Of a stretch of DNA of 64,000 nucleotides, positions 37,592-46,800 are shown one piece after another. Within the stretch, counting starts at the first letter, position 1; each line of letters begins with the position of its first letter. Source of the stretch: Hymenobacter volaticus (GTDB taxonomy: Bacteria > Bacteroidota > Bacteroidia > Cytophagales > Hymenobacteraceae); assembly GCF_022921055.1 (NCBI RefSeq), contig NZ_CP095061.1, positions 783,501 through 847,500 on the forward strand. The letters run 5' to 3'. The position numbers and the translations under genes are program-made. The notes under the pieces are model-generated. The model was not told where the DNA came from. It saw only the letters and a list, made by a program, of their open reading frames with translations, and did not search any database.

Positions 37592-38355
37592 ATGATCCGT
37601 TTGCTTCGTGCAGTCCTCTTATCGAGTTTGCCTCTGTTAGCTAGTTGTTCGTCTCTTTATTTTCCGCCGCCACCCCAAGTGCCTCTCCTCACGCAAAAGG
37701 GCGAATGGAGCGCGGGTGTTCACGGCAATTTCAGCCAAAATGCTGCTTTACAAGGTGCTTACGCTGTGGGTGAACACATTGGTGTTATGGGTTCAGCTTC
37801 TTTTTTACACTCCAATAAGAAAGAAAGCTTTTTCGGTAATAAAGCAGAACGGGAGTCAGTGGACCACGATTTTGTGGAAGCTGGTGTAGGGTACTTCACG
37901 CGCCTGCGCAAAGACCAGCGCGTATTGGAAGTGTACGGCGGCTTGGGTGCAGGTAATACCAAACGCACAAGATTCAACAACGAAACCAACATCACTGACC
38001 AAAGCGCAGAAGGAAAGCTCAAGAAGTATTTCGTACAAGTAAACTATACCTCGAAAGACGAAGAAAGCTTCCACCTCTTAGGCCGCGACTGGGAGTTCAA
38101 CTACGGCACGGCGCTTCGTGCCAGCTACATGCAACTCAATGATCTAAAACTTGACGGGGTCGTTCAAGCCCCGAGGACAACGTGTTCCTCGAACCAATTA
38201 CTTACACCCGCATAAAAGTGGCAGGGCCGCTGCAACTACAGCTTATCAGTGGCAGCAATTTCGGTTTGCGCACCCGCAAGTTTCTGAAAGCGTCCAACTC
38301 GGTGTTCCAGTTAGGTATAATAGTGAACGTAGGCGGGCAAGAAGGACGGAAGTAA
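37592..38355 (+). CDS. outer-envelope lipoprotein, family A paralogue 2 (one frameshift)
   Basis: With one C added to the run 38169-38172, the product has about 254 residues. The signal ends PLLASC, then SSLYFPPPPQVPLLTQKGEW, matching the paralogues at 34150 and 38580 (Y-x-P, P-x-L-x-x-x-G-E). Later strands AYAVGEHIGVMGSASF, DFVEAGVGYFTRLRKDQRV, EVYGGLGAGNTKR, and FGLRTRKFLKASNSVFQLG suggest a beta-rich envelope domain. After the repaired break the frame continues PEDNVFLEPITYTRIKV, giving a natural end. The gene is divergent from the oxidoreductase. Function is unknown. Confidence 0.7.
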
Positions 38356-38579
38356 CACTAGTTGATGCGGTGATTGATTTGCAAGATTGCCGTTGCCGAG
38401 GAAGACCTTAAAAAGTCAGCTTATAATTCAGAAGAATCCTTCTCTATTCTTTACCCATTATGTTTTTCAGAAATTTTGCTTTCAGAAAGTCAACAGGAAG
38501 AAGTCTAAATAACTGAAGCATTGGTTTCATAGCCAACGCAAAGACAAGCAACTTGACGTATCTATTAGTTGAGTTGCAT

Positions 38580-39302
38580 ATGAAAAATACATTACTCGCT
38601 TTAACTTTTATATCCTTAACTGGCTGTACAGTATACGTACCTATGCAGTCCAGTATGCCTCTACTAGAACGCCAGGGGCAGCTTGAAGTAGCGGCCAGTA
38701 TGAACCCTTCAGTATTAGTGGAAACTGTAGGAGCTTACTCACCCTTGCCCCACGTTGTAGTGACTGGTGCGGGAAAAGTTGGCCTTAACACAGGCGGGGG
38801 CCACTATATCCGAAACCGTCAGGGAGAGCTAGGAATGGGAGGATACTGGAATATTGGAGAGAACTGGTTGCTGAACGCCACAGCCGGCGGTGGCTACGCC
38901 ACTACCAACCGTCAGGATAGTTTCTTGGGCGGAGGACATATGCAAGGTCAATACAGCAAGCTATTCGGACAAATAGGGGCTGCCTGTGAATTGCCATTCA
39001 GCACTTACAGTCTGACTTATCGAGTAGATCATGCGTCCTTCAGCAAATTGATGAGCAGCGGGCAACCTGTCTCCAACATTGATAACTATCGTCATCAGTT
39101 AGTACTAAACAATCGCCGCCGACTAGGCCAAAACGAAAGCTGGTACTTGCAATCTTCAATAGGATTGTCGAGCAGCAACCTTGACTCACCTGATTATTCA
39201 AATCAAAACGAAACGCTCGACGATCAGTGGTCTACCACAGGCATCCCAGCAGTGATACTTAGCATTGGTGTGGTATGGCAACCTCAATGGCCGCTGCAAT
39301 AA
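38580..39302 (+). CDS. outer-envelope lipoprotein, family A paralogue 3
   Basis: From ATG 38580 the product has 240 residues with a lipoprotein signal MKNTLLALTFISLTGC. It continues TVYVPMQSSMPLLERQGQLEVA, closely matching SVYAPMLPAAPQI...GQVEV of paralogue 1. Other strands also align: VGAYSPLPHVVVTGAGKVGL, ELGMGGYWNIGENWLLNATAGGGYA, and GQIGAACELPFSTYSLTYRVD. The gene ends before a bidirectional terminator shared with sucD. The three genes are dispersed among unrelated genes over 5 kb, so they arose by duplication and insertion. Function is unknown. Confidence 0.75.
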   Translation: MKNTLLALTFISLTGCTVYVPMQSSMPLLERQGQLEVAASMNPSVLVETVGAYSPLPHVVVTGAGKVGLNTGGGHYIRNRQGELGMGGYWNIGENWLLNATAGGGYATTNRQDSFLGGGHMQGQYSKLFGQIGAACELPFSTYSLTYRVDHASFSKLMSSGQPVSNIDNYRHQLVLNNRRRLGQNESWYLQSSIGLSSSNLDSPDYSNQNETLDDQWSTTGIPAVILSIGVVWQPQWPLQ

Positions 39303-39325
39303 CTAGCTGTTCCATATGGTACAAC

Positions 39326-39357
39326 AAAAAAGCCCCGACTTACGCCGGGGCTTTTTC
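39326..39357. terminator. bidirectional terminator between lipoprotein paralogue 3 and sucD
   Basis: AAAAAAGCCCCG and CGGGGCTTTTT form a tight stem around a short loop, with A and T tracts on both sides, so it works for both convergent genes. Confidence 0.9.
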
Positions 39358-39379
39358 AGTAAATTAAGCTAGACAGAAA

Positions 39380-40261
<882 letters not shown>

Positions 40262-40330
40262 GTAGAGAGGGGGTTAAAGATAGGTTGCGGTTGGGGGTGC
40301 AAAAAAGGTGCTGTGAAAGCAGCCGGTGCG

Positions 40331-40360
40331 CAAAAGTAGCCTTTTTTGGGCCGGTGGCAA
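40331..40360 (-). promoter_or_regulatory. promoter of sucD: TTG-N19-TACTTTTG
   Basis: On the minus strand TTG (40360-40358) is 19 bases before TACTTTTG (40338-40331), matching TTG-N19-TAnnTTTG exactly. It lies 70 bases upstream of the sucD start. Confidence 0.75.
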
Positions 40361-40844
40361 GTCACAAGCTGATTCCCTCCTAATGCGTAGCTAGCCAAAC
40401 CTGCTGCTGAGCAAATCTGCATGGATAAGAAATCCTCTTAGCGTCTTACTAAGAGTACGATGTGCTTCTATGTTGCACAATAAGGTCTAGAGGGAAGCGG
40501 CGGCGCATGAAAAAGAACTGCGCAATAAATTGATTTAACTGTAAGCCCAGCGCAACAAAAGCGACTGACCTAAAGCTGCGGCTACCGAACCATTGGAGGT
40601 ATATATGATCTGAGGTAATAACTAGGGAACTATGTATCTGGTAATTTACCTAACCCTACGACGCCTTGCTGTCAATCAACCAGGGGCAAGCTCTGCAGCT
40701 AGATAGCAATGTGGGCGGTCTTCCAATGAGTGCAATGCCAAACGGACGCGCCAGGCAATTGCAACAAGTATTTAATTTCTAGGGTTATAACACGGGGCAA
40801 CTTGCGAAACGACGCAACTCCCTGAGGCTACCACGGCAAATCCG

Positions 40845-40852
40845 TACCTTTG
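40845..40852 (+). promoter_or_regulatory. -7 box TACCTTTG of the CBS-like gene
   Basis: TACCTTTG matches TAnnTTTG, lies 28 bases before the ATG at 40881, and shares the flank AATCCGTACCTTTG with the pheT promoter. The -33 side is weak. Confidence 0.6.
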
Positions 40853-40880
40853 TGGCCCCCTCATTAACAATTCCCCTCTC

Positions 40881-41858
40881 ATGTACCTGAATAATATAGT
40901 CGAAGCCATCGGCAATACGCCGCTGGTGCGGCTCAACAAGGTTACGGACGGTATCAAAGGTACCGTTCTGGCCAAAGTAGAATACTTCAACCCCGGCAAC
41001 TCCGTGAAAGACCGCATGGCGGTACGGATGATCGAGGACGCCGAAAAAGCGGGCATCCTCAAGCCTGGCGGTACTATTGTAGAAGGCACTTCCGGCAACA
41101 CCGGAATGGGGTTGGCGTTGGCCGCTATTTCCAAAGGCTACAAGTGCATCTTTGTGATGAGCGACAAGCAAAGCAAGGAAAAGCAAGATATCCTACGGGC
41201 GGTGGGTGCCGAAGTGGTAATCTGCCCCGTTGACGTAGAGCCTGACGACCCACGCTCTTACTACTCAGTGGCGCGCCGCATCACGGCCGAAACACCCAAC
41301 TCCTTCTACCCGAACCAGTACGATAACCTGTCGAACACGGCCGCGCACTACGAAAATACCGGCCCTGAACTCTGGAAACAGACGGATGGCAAAATTACGC
41401 ACTTCGCATGCGGAGTGGGTACCGGCGGTACCATTTGCGGCACTTCCAAGTATTTGAAAGAACAAAATCCCGACCTCGTATCGGTTGGTATCGACACCTA
41501 CGGGTCGGTTTTCAAGAAGTATAAGGAGACCGGGATTTTCGACAAAAACGAAATCTATCCTTACAAGACCGAGGGCATTGGCGAAGATATTTTGCCTAAG
41601 AATGTTAACTTCGATGTCATTGATCTGTTCATCAAAGTCACAGACCAAGACGGAGCCGTCATGACGCGCCGCCTAGCGAAGGAAGAGGGTTTGTTCGTCG
41701 GATGGTCTTGCGGCTCGGCAGTGTACGGGGCGCTGGAATACGCCCGGGAACACCTCCAGGAAGACGACACGATGGTTGTCATCCTGCCTGACCACGGCAC
41801 CCGTTACTTGGGTAAGATTTACAACGATGATTGGATGCGGGAGCAAGGCTGGTTGTAA
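40881..41858 (+). CDS. PLP-dependent cystathionine beta-synthase-like enzyme
   Basis: The 325-residue fold type II enzyme joins or exchanges a thiol with serine, homocysteine or O-acetylserine. Signatures are IGNTPLVRLNKV, KVEYFNPGNSVKDRMA with the PLP lysine in SVKDR, EGTSGNTGMGLALAA, GVGTGGTICGTSKYLKE for the phosphate, and FVGWSCGSAVYGALEYA. The middle PNQYDNLSNTAAHYENTGPE resembles cystathionine beta-synthase more than classical CysK. It lacks the C-terminal Bateman (CBS) pair. It has its own promoter. A cysteine synthase function remains possible. Confidence 0.9.
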   Translation: MYLNNIVEAIGNTPLVRLNKVTDGIKGTVLAKVEYFNPGNSVKDRMAVRMIEDAEKAGILKPGGTIVEGTSGNTGMGLALAAISKGYKCIFVMSDKQSKEKQDILRAVGAEVVICPVDVEPDDPRSYYSVARRITAETPNSFYPNQYDNLSNTAAHYENTGPELWKQTDGKITHFACGVGTGGTICGTSKYLKEQNPDLVSVGIDTYGSVFKKYKETGIFDKNEIYPYKTEGIGEDILPKNVNFDVIDLFIKVTDQDGAVMTRRLAKEEGLFVGWSCGSAVYGALEYAREHLQEDDTMVVILPDHGTRYLGKIYNDDWMREQGWL

Positions 41859-41924
41859 ACCAAAACCTTATTTCAGCGTCTTTCCTTTGTTCCCGTTCGA
41901 GCTTTAGTGAAACCAAATTGTCTT

Positions 41925-42335
41925 ATGTCGAAGAAGCTGCGCAGCATAGTACTGGTTGATGATAATGAAACCACTAGTTTCCTGAACAACCGCTTGCTTA
42001 GTCGTCTCGACGTTGCCGACCAAGTGCACACTTTTCGGAAAGCAGAGCAGGCATTTCAGTTTTTGTGGGGCGAAGAAAACGCGCCTGTTGCCCCTGATGC
42101 GGTACCCGCGCTGGTGTTCGTCGATTTGAAGATGCCGGGCATGGACGGTTTCGAGTTCCTGAAACTCTACGACGCCCTGCCCGATCAATCAAAAGCCAAA
42201 ACGGTTATGGCGGTGCTCACCACTTCCATGCACGCCGCCGACACCGCCCGCGTAGCCCAATACCCGGACGTAGAATATCTGGCTAAGCCGCTAACCGAAG
42301 AGAAGATGGAAAAGCTGCTGAAAAAGCGTTTTTAA
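41925..42335 (+). CDS. single-domain response regulator
   Basis: The start at 41925 (MSKKLRSIVLVDDNETT) gives 136 residues with only a receiver domain. Acidic pocket DDNE, phosphoryl-acceptor Asp in VFVDLKMPGMDGFEFL, Thr/Ser switch in VLTTSMHAADTARV, and Lys in YLAKPLTEEKMEKLLK are present. It has no DNA-binding or enzyme output, as for CheY/Spo0F-like proteins in Bacteroidetes, which act by binding a partner. Its kinase is not evident; the hybrid kinase at 56801 has its own receiver. It follows the CBS-like gene, 66 bases downstream, and ends at the palindrome. Confidence 0.92.
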   Translation: MSKKLRSIVLVDDNETTSFLNNRLLSRLDVADQVHTFRKAEQAFQFLWGEENAPVAPDAVPALVFVDLKMPGMDGFEFLKLYDALPDQSKAKTVMAVLTTSMHAADTARVAQYPDVEYLAKPLTEEKMEKLLKKRF

Positions 42336-42352
42336 CCTTCTGCCTTAAAACA

Positions 42353-42417
42353 GATTTCCTACCAAAAGAAAAGCCGCCCTTGTACTACAAGGGCGGCTTT
42401 TCTTTTGGTAGGAAATC
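42353..42417. terminator. perfect 65-bp palindromic bidirectional terminator
   Basis: Arms of 32 bases (42353-42384 and 42386-42417) are exact inverted copies around one central base. The core GCCGCCCTTG/CAAGGGCGGC with AAAAGAAAA/TTTTCTTTT sides acts as a terminator on both strands, ending the response regulator (plus) and adenine deaminase (minus), whose stop codon begins two bases beyond it. Confidence 0.92.
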
Positions 42418-42418
42418 C

Positions 42419-44074
42419 TTACACTACCGCCTCCACAAAGCGGAATGCTTCCCCATCAAACAGACCTTTGTCGCTCAACTTCAAGCTTGGGATAACCAAC
42501 AAGGCCATAAAAGAGAGCGTCATAAACGGAGCCCCGAGCGGAGAGCCAAGCTGCCTCGACAGCGCATCAATAGCCGCATACGATTCCGCCACGCGGTAAC
42601 CATCCTGCTCCGACATCAACCCGGCCACGGGCAGTGGTAGCACCAGTTCCTCCCCGTCGGCCCCAACAGCGGCTAAACCACCTTGGGCTTCCATCACCAA
42701 GTTTATGGCACGGGCCAAACTCTCATCATCGCAGCTAACGGCCGTAATATTATGCGAATCGTGGCCGACACTACTGGCTAGAGCGCCGTGCTTCAAGCCA
42801 AAGCCTCGGATGAAGGCCACCGCGGGCGGCGCCGGCTGATAGCGGTTCACAACGGTAAGCTTCAGAATATCTTGCGCCAGGTCAGGCACCACCAACCCAT
42901 TTTCCACCCGGGCCGTCAGGTCGTGGCGAGCAGTGATAAGCTGCCCATCGAAGCACTCAATGACCCTGATAGTAGAGGGCTCGTTGGTTGGAGTGCGTAG
43001 TTGAAATTCTTGCGCGCTGACCGGACGAGCATGGAAGTTATTAACGATGCGGCCAGGTACCGAAGGAATTAGAGTGCTGCCGTTTTCAGCTACTAGCTCG
43101 CCGTTCAAGTATGTTTGGCGCACCTGAAAGTCCGTCAGGTTGTCTACTACAATGAAGTCAGCAGGGTCACCAACGTGGAGCAGGCCAACGGGCAAACGGT
43201 AATGCTCGACGGGGTTGCGGCAGGCCACGCGCAGCACTTTCAGCACGTCTTGTCCGCGAGCCACGGCGCGCTGTACTAGCTGATTGATGTGGCCGAGCAC
43301 CAGCGTGTCGGGGTGCTTGTCGTCGGAGCAGAACATCATGTGCTCGTAGTGCTCCGGCAGCAAGTCAATCAGTGCGTCGAAGTTGCGGGCTGCGGAGCCT
43401 TCCCGAATCAGAATCTTCATGCCAACGGCCAGTTTGTCGAGGGCTTCTTCGGCCGTAAAGCATTCATGGTCGGTGCTGATGCCAGCCTCCGCATAGCGCT
43501 GGGCGTCGGCACCGCGCAAGCCGGGGGCGTGGCCGTCTACGGGGCGGCCGTACTGCTGCGCCAGCCGAATTTTCTCCATCACGCCTGCATCGCGGTTCAG
43601 CACGCCAGGCCAGTTCATCATCTCCGCCAAGTACCCGATTTCCGGGTTCTGAAACAATTGTTCGATGTCCTGCGCCGTTATTTCGGCACCAGCCGTTTCA
43701 AAAGGCGTGGCTGGCACACACGAGGGCGCCCCAAAGCAAAACTTGAACGGTACCTGTCGCCCACTTTCCAGCATGAATTCTACGCCCGCCACGCCAAGCA
43801 CATTGCCAATCTCATGCGGGTCCGACACCGTGGCGACCGTGCCATGCACTACGGCCAGCCGGGCAAATTCTGCCGGTATTAGCAGTGAGCTTTCAATATG
43901 GACGTGGGCATCAACGAAACCTGGCAACGCATACGGCAAGCTCGGGTCGGGAGCGGAAGCACCCGTTGGCTCGATGGCCCGGATGCGGCCGTCGGCTACG
44001 TGTATAACGGCAGGGACTATCGTATTGGCAAACAGGTCGATGGCGTTGGCCTGTAAACTAAATTCAGCGGGCAT
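42419..44074 (-). CDS. ade: adenine deaminase
   Basis: The 551-residue amidohydrolase converts adenine to hypoxanthine in purine salvage. Family marks are the metal motif PGFVDAHVHIESSLL, TVATVSDPHEIGNVLG, PFKFCFGAPSCVP, a Glu in YLAEMMNWPGV, VDGHAPGLRG, STDHECFTAEEA, MMFCSDDKHPDTL for the catalytic Asp, and the C-terminal GFGLKHGALASSVGHDSHN. All are in the usual order and length. It ends at the palindromic terminator and starts divergently from the small lipoprotein at 44159. Confidence 0.96.
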   Translation of the reverse strand: MPAEFSLQANAIDLFANTIVPAVIHVADGRIRAIEPTGASAPDPSLPYALPGFVDAHVHIESSLLIPAEFARLAVVHGTVATVSDPHEIGNVLGVAGVEFMLESGRQVPFKFCFGAPSCVPATPFETAGAEITAQDIEQLFQNPEIGYLAEMMNWPGVLNRDAGVMEKIRLAQQYGRPVDGHAPGLRGADAQRYAEAGISTDHECFTAEEALDKLAVGMKILIREGSAARNFDALIDLLPEHYEHMMFCSDDKHPDTLVLGHINQLVQRAVARGQDVLKVLRVACRNPVEHYRLPVGLLHVGDPADFIVVDNLTDFQVRQTYLNGELVAENGSTLIPSVPGRIVNNFHARPVSAQEFQLRTPTNEPSTIRVIECFDGQLITARHDLTARVENGLVVPDLAQDILKLTVVNRYQPAPPAVAFIRGFGLKHGALASSVGHDSHNITAVSCDDESLARAINLVMEAQGGLAAVGADGEELVLPLPVAGLMSEQDGYRVAESYAAIDALSRQLGSPLGAPFMTLSFMALLVIPSLKLSDKGLFDGEAFRFVEAVV

Positions 44075-44158
44075 AAGTTAGGGGAGAAGCTGTACAAGAC
44101 TTGCCGCACAAGAGCGGCAGACGGGTAAAGAACCATATATTTGTTAAAATCTGCGTCA

Positions 44159-44317
44159 GTGAGAAAGATTGCCACTTACTTGATAACTGCCCTTTTCTTG
44201 GGCTCAGGCCTTGCTACCACGGGCTGTGCCAGCCGCACCCCGCAGCAGAAAAAGACTGCGTCGTATAAACGCAAGGCGGCTATAGGCAAAATCCCGTGCC
44301 CCTGCGATAGTCATTAG
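44159..44317 (+). CDS. 52-residue lipoprotein (GTG start)
   Basis: The frame starts with GTG at 44159 and reads VRKIATYLITALFLGSG, then a lipobox LATTGC (Cys23), a short basic linker (SRTPQQKKTASYKRKA) and the end PCPCDSH. It is too short for most gene finders. The signal, cysteine and charge pattern fit the many tiny lipoproteins of Bacteroidetes with Lys/Tyr/Cys-rich tails; their function is unknown. The two C-terminal cysteines could bind metal. It is divergent from ade and upstream of the secreted paralogues. Confidence 0.65.
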   Translation: MRKIATYLITALFLGSGLATTGCASRTPQQKKTASYKRKAAIGKIPCPCDSH

Positions 44318-44371
44318 CGTAGCGATTATCCTTTAGCTTATTACTATTTATACTAGTTTATCTCTTTATTA

Positions 44372-45070
44372 GTGAAATTCATTTTATCGTGTTGTTCGCT
44401 GATAGTTATTCTATTGAGCTTAAGTGCTTCACCAGCATGGACCCAAGGTCAACATGTGGGGTTGACGGAGCAAGCAGTTGCAGGAAAGTATAAGCCAGGT
44501 CATTACACTTTGGCAGACGGTACCCGTCACGCTGGCAACATCCGTGTCTGGATGGACCGAGAGAAAAATGTTCTGCAGGTAGACAAAGGCAAAAAGCAAG
44601 AGCCTGCCAATCTATTTCCCACTGCTCTGCACAGTTTTGTTATTGGCCGTGATTCGTTCGCGGTAGTGCATCACTTCCGCATGCTGGATGAAACAGAAAA
44701 AAAGCCTTTTGAATCAGCTGATTTTGCTCGTGTCTTAATGTCTGGCAAAATTCAAATGTTAGAGCACAAGCGATTCGCTGGCTTCGACAGCAATCTAGGT
44801 GCAGGGCAATATTCGCGTAGTCCAAGCTTCTATACGACGAACTTGTTGAAACCAGCAACCGATACAATGCTGGTTGTAGTACCATATGCGGAAGAAAAGT
44901 TCGCCCGTTACATGGCGCCTATTTTTATTGATGCTGCAATTCTATGCCAGCAGATACGTGCGAAACAGGTTGGCCCAACAGATTTAAAGCGTATTCTGTA
45001 TGCTTACTTGTTTAAGCGGGAGGTGACACAGGTGACTTATGAGGAGGCGAATACTATCTTTCGCGAATAA
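44372..45070 (+). CDS. secreted protein, family B paralogue 1 (GTG start)
   Basis: Translation from GTG at 44372 gives 232 residues with a signal peptide MKFILSCCSLIVILLSL ending near PAWTQGQ. The N-terminal half has GHYTLADGTRHAGNIRVW, followed by VLQVDKGKKQEPANLFPTALHSFVIGRDSFAVV. These align with GRYQSNDGAWHSVQIESW and YFPTELRRFVTMGDTVV in the next gene (45191). The rest is alpha/beta mixed with VPYAEEKFARYMAP and a C-terminal KRILYAYLFKREV. It is exported, and its function is unknown. The GTG start is chosen because no ATG precedes a usable signal peptide. Confidence 0.75.
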   Translation: MKFILSCCSLIVILLSLSASPAWTQGQHVGLTEQAVAGKYKPGHYTLADGTRHAGNIRVWMDREKNVLQVDKGKKQEPANLFPTALHSFVIGRDSFAVVHHFRMLDETEKKPFESADFARVLMSGKIQMLEHKRFAGFDSNLGAGQYSRSPSFYTTNLLKPATDTMLVVVPYAEEKFARYMAPIFIDAAILCQQIRAKQVGPTDLKRILYAYLFKREVTQVTYEEANTIFRE

Positions 45071-45190
45071 TGCAAGTGATACACTTCCAGTAACGAGCCT
45101 TAGCTCATTTTACTTTCGCATTTAAGCGAGTTTGCTAGTATTCTTTATGCCTAGGCATAGATGCCATCGTGCTAGAGTAACAGCAAACTC

Positions 45191-45865
45191 ATGCGCATTC
45201 TGCTTTTTCTATTCATAGTTACTTTGACAGCAGCGGCCCAAGCGCAACGCAAGCCCGCGGCTTTTCCTGCGACCACGCCTGCTTTAACCGAAGACCCGGC
45301 ACTACATCGTGGATCTGGACACGCGGGCCGGTATCAGAGCAACGATGGCGCTTGGCATTCCGTGCAGATAGAAAGTTGGGAAAATGACCGGGTTTATTTG
45401 AGCGATGCAGGCAGCACATTCAAAGCGTATTTTCCCACAGAGCTGAGACGCTTCGTGACGATGGGTGACACCGTGGTGGCCGCGCGTGACCTGGTTGTAG
45501 TCACGCGCCACTTTCCCTTTAGACGGCGCCGTGGGTTGCTACCTGCAGCCTTCGGACGCCAGTTGTATCGGGACGGTGGTTTTCAGCTACTCACTTACGA
45601 CCCACAGCGGCCTGCTACCTTGTTAACGGCGCTTTCCAGCCGGTTGCTGTTGCGGCAAGGACAAGGAGGATGGCAAATGCTGCCTACCAAAACGGCGAAG
45701 TTCAACCAACTTATGCTCAAGCTACTCGGCGACAACCCGGAGCTAGCTGCCGGGTTGCGGGCAAAGCAGTACCGCCCTCGCCGCGACGCCACGGAGTTGC
45801 TTGAACGCTACGTGTATTGGAAGATCCAGCAATCTTTACAATCCACAGCCCAACCGGCCCGTTAA
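45191..45865 (+). CDS. secreted protein, family B paralogue 2
   Basis: The 224-residue product has a signal peptide MRILLFLFIVTLTAAAQAQ. It shares with the preceding gene the pattern G-x-Y-x-x-x-D-G-x-x-H-x-x-x-I-x-x-W, then a FPTELRRFV strand and a hydrophobic DLVVVTRHF. Its C-terminal half is more basic (RRRRGLLPAAFGRQLYRDGG, LRAKQYRPRRDATELLERYVYWK). The shared core is probably a small beta-barrel-like module that binds a ligand or a partner. It lies 120 bases after paralogue 1 and 10 bases before family C paralogue 1, so a transcript of all may exist. Function is unknown. Confidence 0.75.
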   Translation: MRILLFLFIVTLTAAAQAQRKPAAFPATTPALTEDPALHRGSGHAGRYQSNDGAWHSVQIESWENDRVYLSDAGSTFKAYFPTELRRFVTMGDTVVAARDLVVVTRHFPFRRRRGLLPAAFGRQLYRDGGFQLLTYDPQRPATLLTALSSRLLLRQGQGGWQMLPTKTAKFNQLMLKLLGDNPELAAGLRAKQYRPRRDATELLERYVYWKIQQSLQSTAQPAR

Positions 45866-45875
45866 TTTTCCACTG

Positions 45876-46277
45876 ATGTCTGCTTCAGCTCCTGAATCTC
45901 CTGTTGCTGCACTGCGTGCAGCCGCCGACGCCGTACGCCAGCAATTACGAGCTAACGCCTTTGATGCCGCTGCGGTGCAACAAGTAGCCGACTTCATCGA
46001 AGCGCAACGCCCCACCTTATCGGCTGCCAACCGGGAAGGCATAACAACAGCTCTCGGCTGCTTTTTGGGGCAATGCCTCGTTGAAACCTATAACGGCACC
46101 TGGGCGCAGGGCCCCGATGGTACGACCGGAGTAGGCATCAACCAGCAGCACTTCTTCAATCCGTTCTTCCGAATAGCGGAGCAACTAGACAAAGGCTTAG
46201 CTGAATCGGTTGTTGCTTTTTTTGCAGCAGTACCCATTCACCTAGAAAATCCAGGTCGTAGACAGTTGATTTCGTAA
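45876..46277 (+). CDS. family C paralogue 1, hypothetical helical protein
   Basis: The start at 45876 (MSASAPESPVAALRAAADAVRQQL) gives 133 residues; the longer frame reads back into the preceding gene. The core VADFIEAQRPTLSAANREGITTALGCFLGQCLVETYNGTW, then GVGINQQHFFNPFFRIAEQL and GLAESVVAFFAAVP, matches the protein at 46392 almost throughout. No signal peptide or membrane segment is seen. A cytosolic, helical protein is likely. I do not recognise a named family, though the length and conserved G-C-F-L-G-E/Q-C motif look like a defined family. Confidence 0.75.
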   Translation: MSASAPESPVAALRAAADAVRQQLRANAFDAAAVQQVADFIEAQRPTLSAANREGITTALGCFLGQCLVETYNGTWAQGPDGTTGVGINQQHFFNPFFRIAEQLDKGLAESVVAFFAAVPIHLENPGRRQLIS

Positions 46278-46391
46278 AATTCGCCCAAAAAAGTAGGGGC
46301 TAAACTCTACAGGTAGTAGATTAGAATAGTCTGGGGGTCTGTAAGCAGGGGGTTTGCAGCCATTTCAGATGAAATATTAACGCCTGTACCC

Positions 46392-46798
46392 ATGCGCCAT
46401 TTGCAAGAAGCGGCCGAAGCCGTACGAAAAAATCTTAACCTACCTCAGTTCGATGAAAAGGCCGTGCAAGCACTAGCCGATTTTATTGAGAATGAGCGCT
46501 CTAGTGTGCCGGCCGAAAGCCGCGAAGCAGTAGTAAATGCGTTGGGATGTTTTTTAGGCGAGTGTATCATCCGTAGCTTTGGGGCTGGTGGCGTGCTGAC
46601 ACGCGTGGCACCGCAGGTGTGCAGATCGGACAAAACTTCTTTTTGCATCCTCATTTCTTTATCGAACAACAGTTTAAGCGGGGAATGGCTGAGTCGGTAG
46701 CGGAGTTTTTTGCTTCATTGCCAACCAAGCTTCTGAACCCGTCACCGCGCAGAACCTGGATTCCGGTACCAGTACCGGTTTTCCGCCGACCGATGTAA
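46392..46798 (+). CDS. family C paralogue 2, hypothetical helical protein (one frameshift)
   Basis: One G added to GGGG at 46581-46584 gives about 135 residues: VQALADFIENERSSVPAESREAVVNALGCFLGECIIRSFGGWW, then TRGTAGVQIGQNFFLHPHFFIEQQF, GMAESVAEFFASLPTKLLNP, and a Pro/Val-rich C-terminal tail ending RRPM. It is a tandem paralogue of 45876, sharing DFIE, GCFLGxC, GxxGVxIxQxxFFxP and AESVxxFFA. The stop is two bases before the cmk start, so the genes are probably cotranscribed. Role unknown; a link to cmk is only positional. Confidence 0.75.
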
Positions 46799-46800
46799 CT

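Larger units (their letters stand above)
40262..40880. other. long divergent intergenic region
   Basis: This 619-base gap separates sucD (minus) from the CBS-like gene (plus). It contains the sucD promoter (40331-40360) and the plus-strand -7 box at 40845-40852. No coding frame is convincing. The middle (40400-40800) is A/T-richer and holds no clear RNA or repeat; a small RNA cannot be excluded. Confidence 0.5.
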
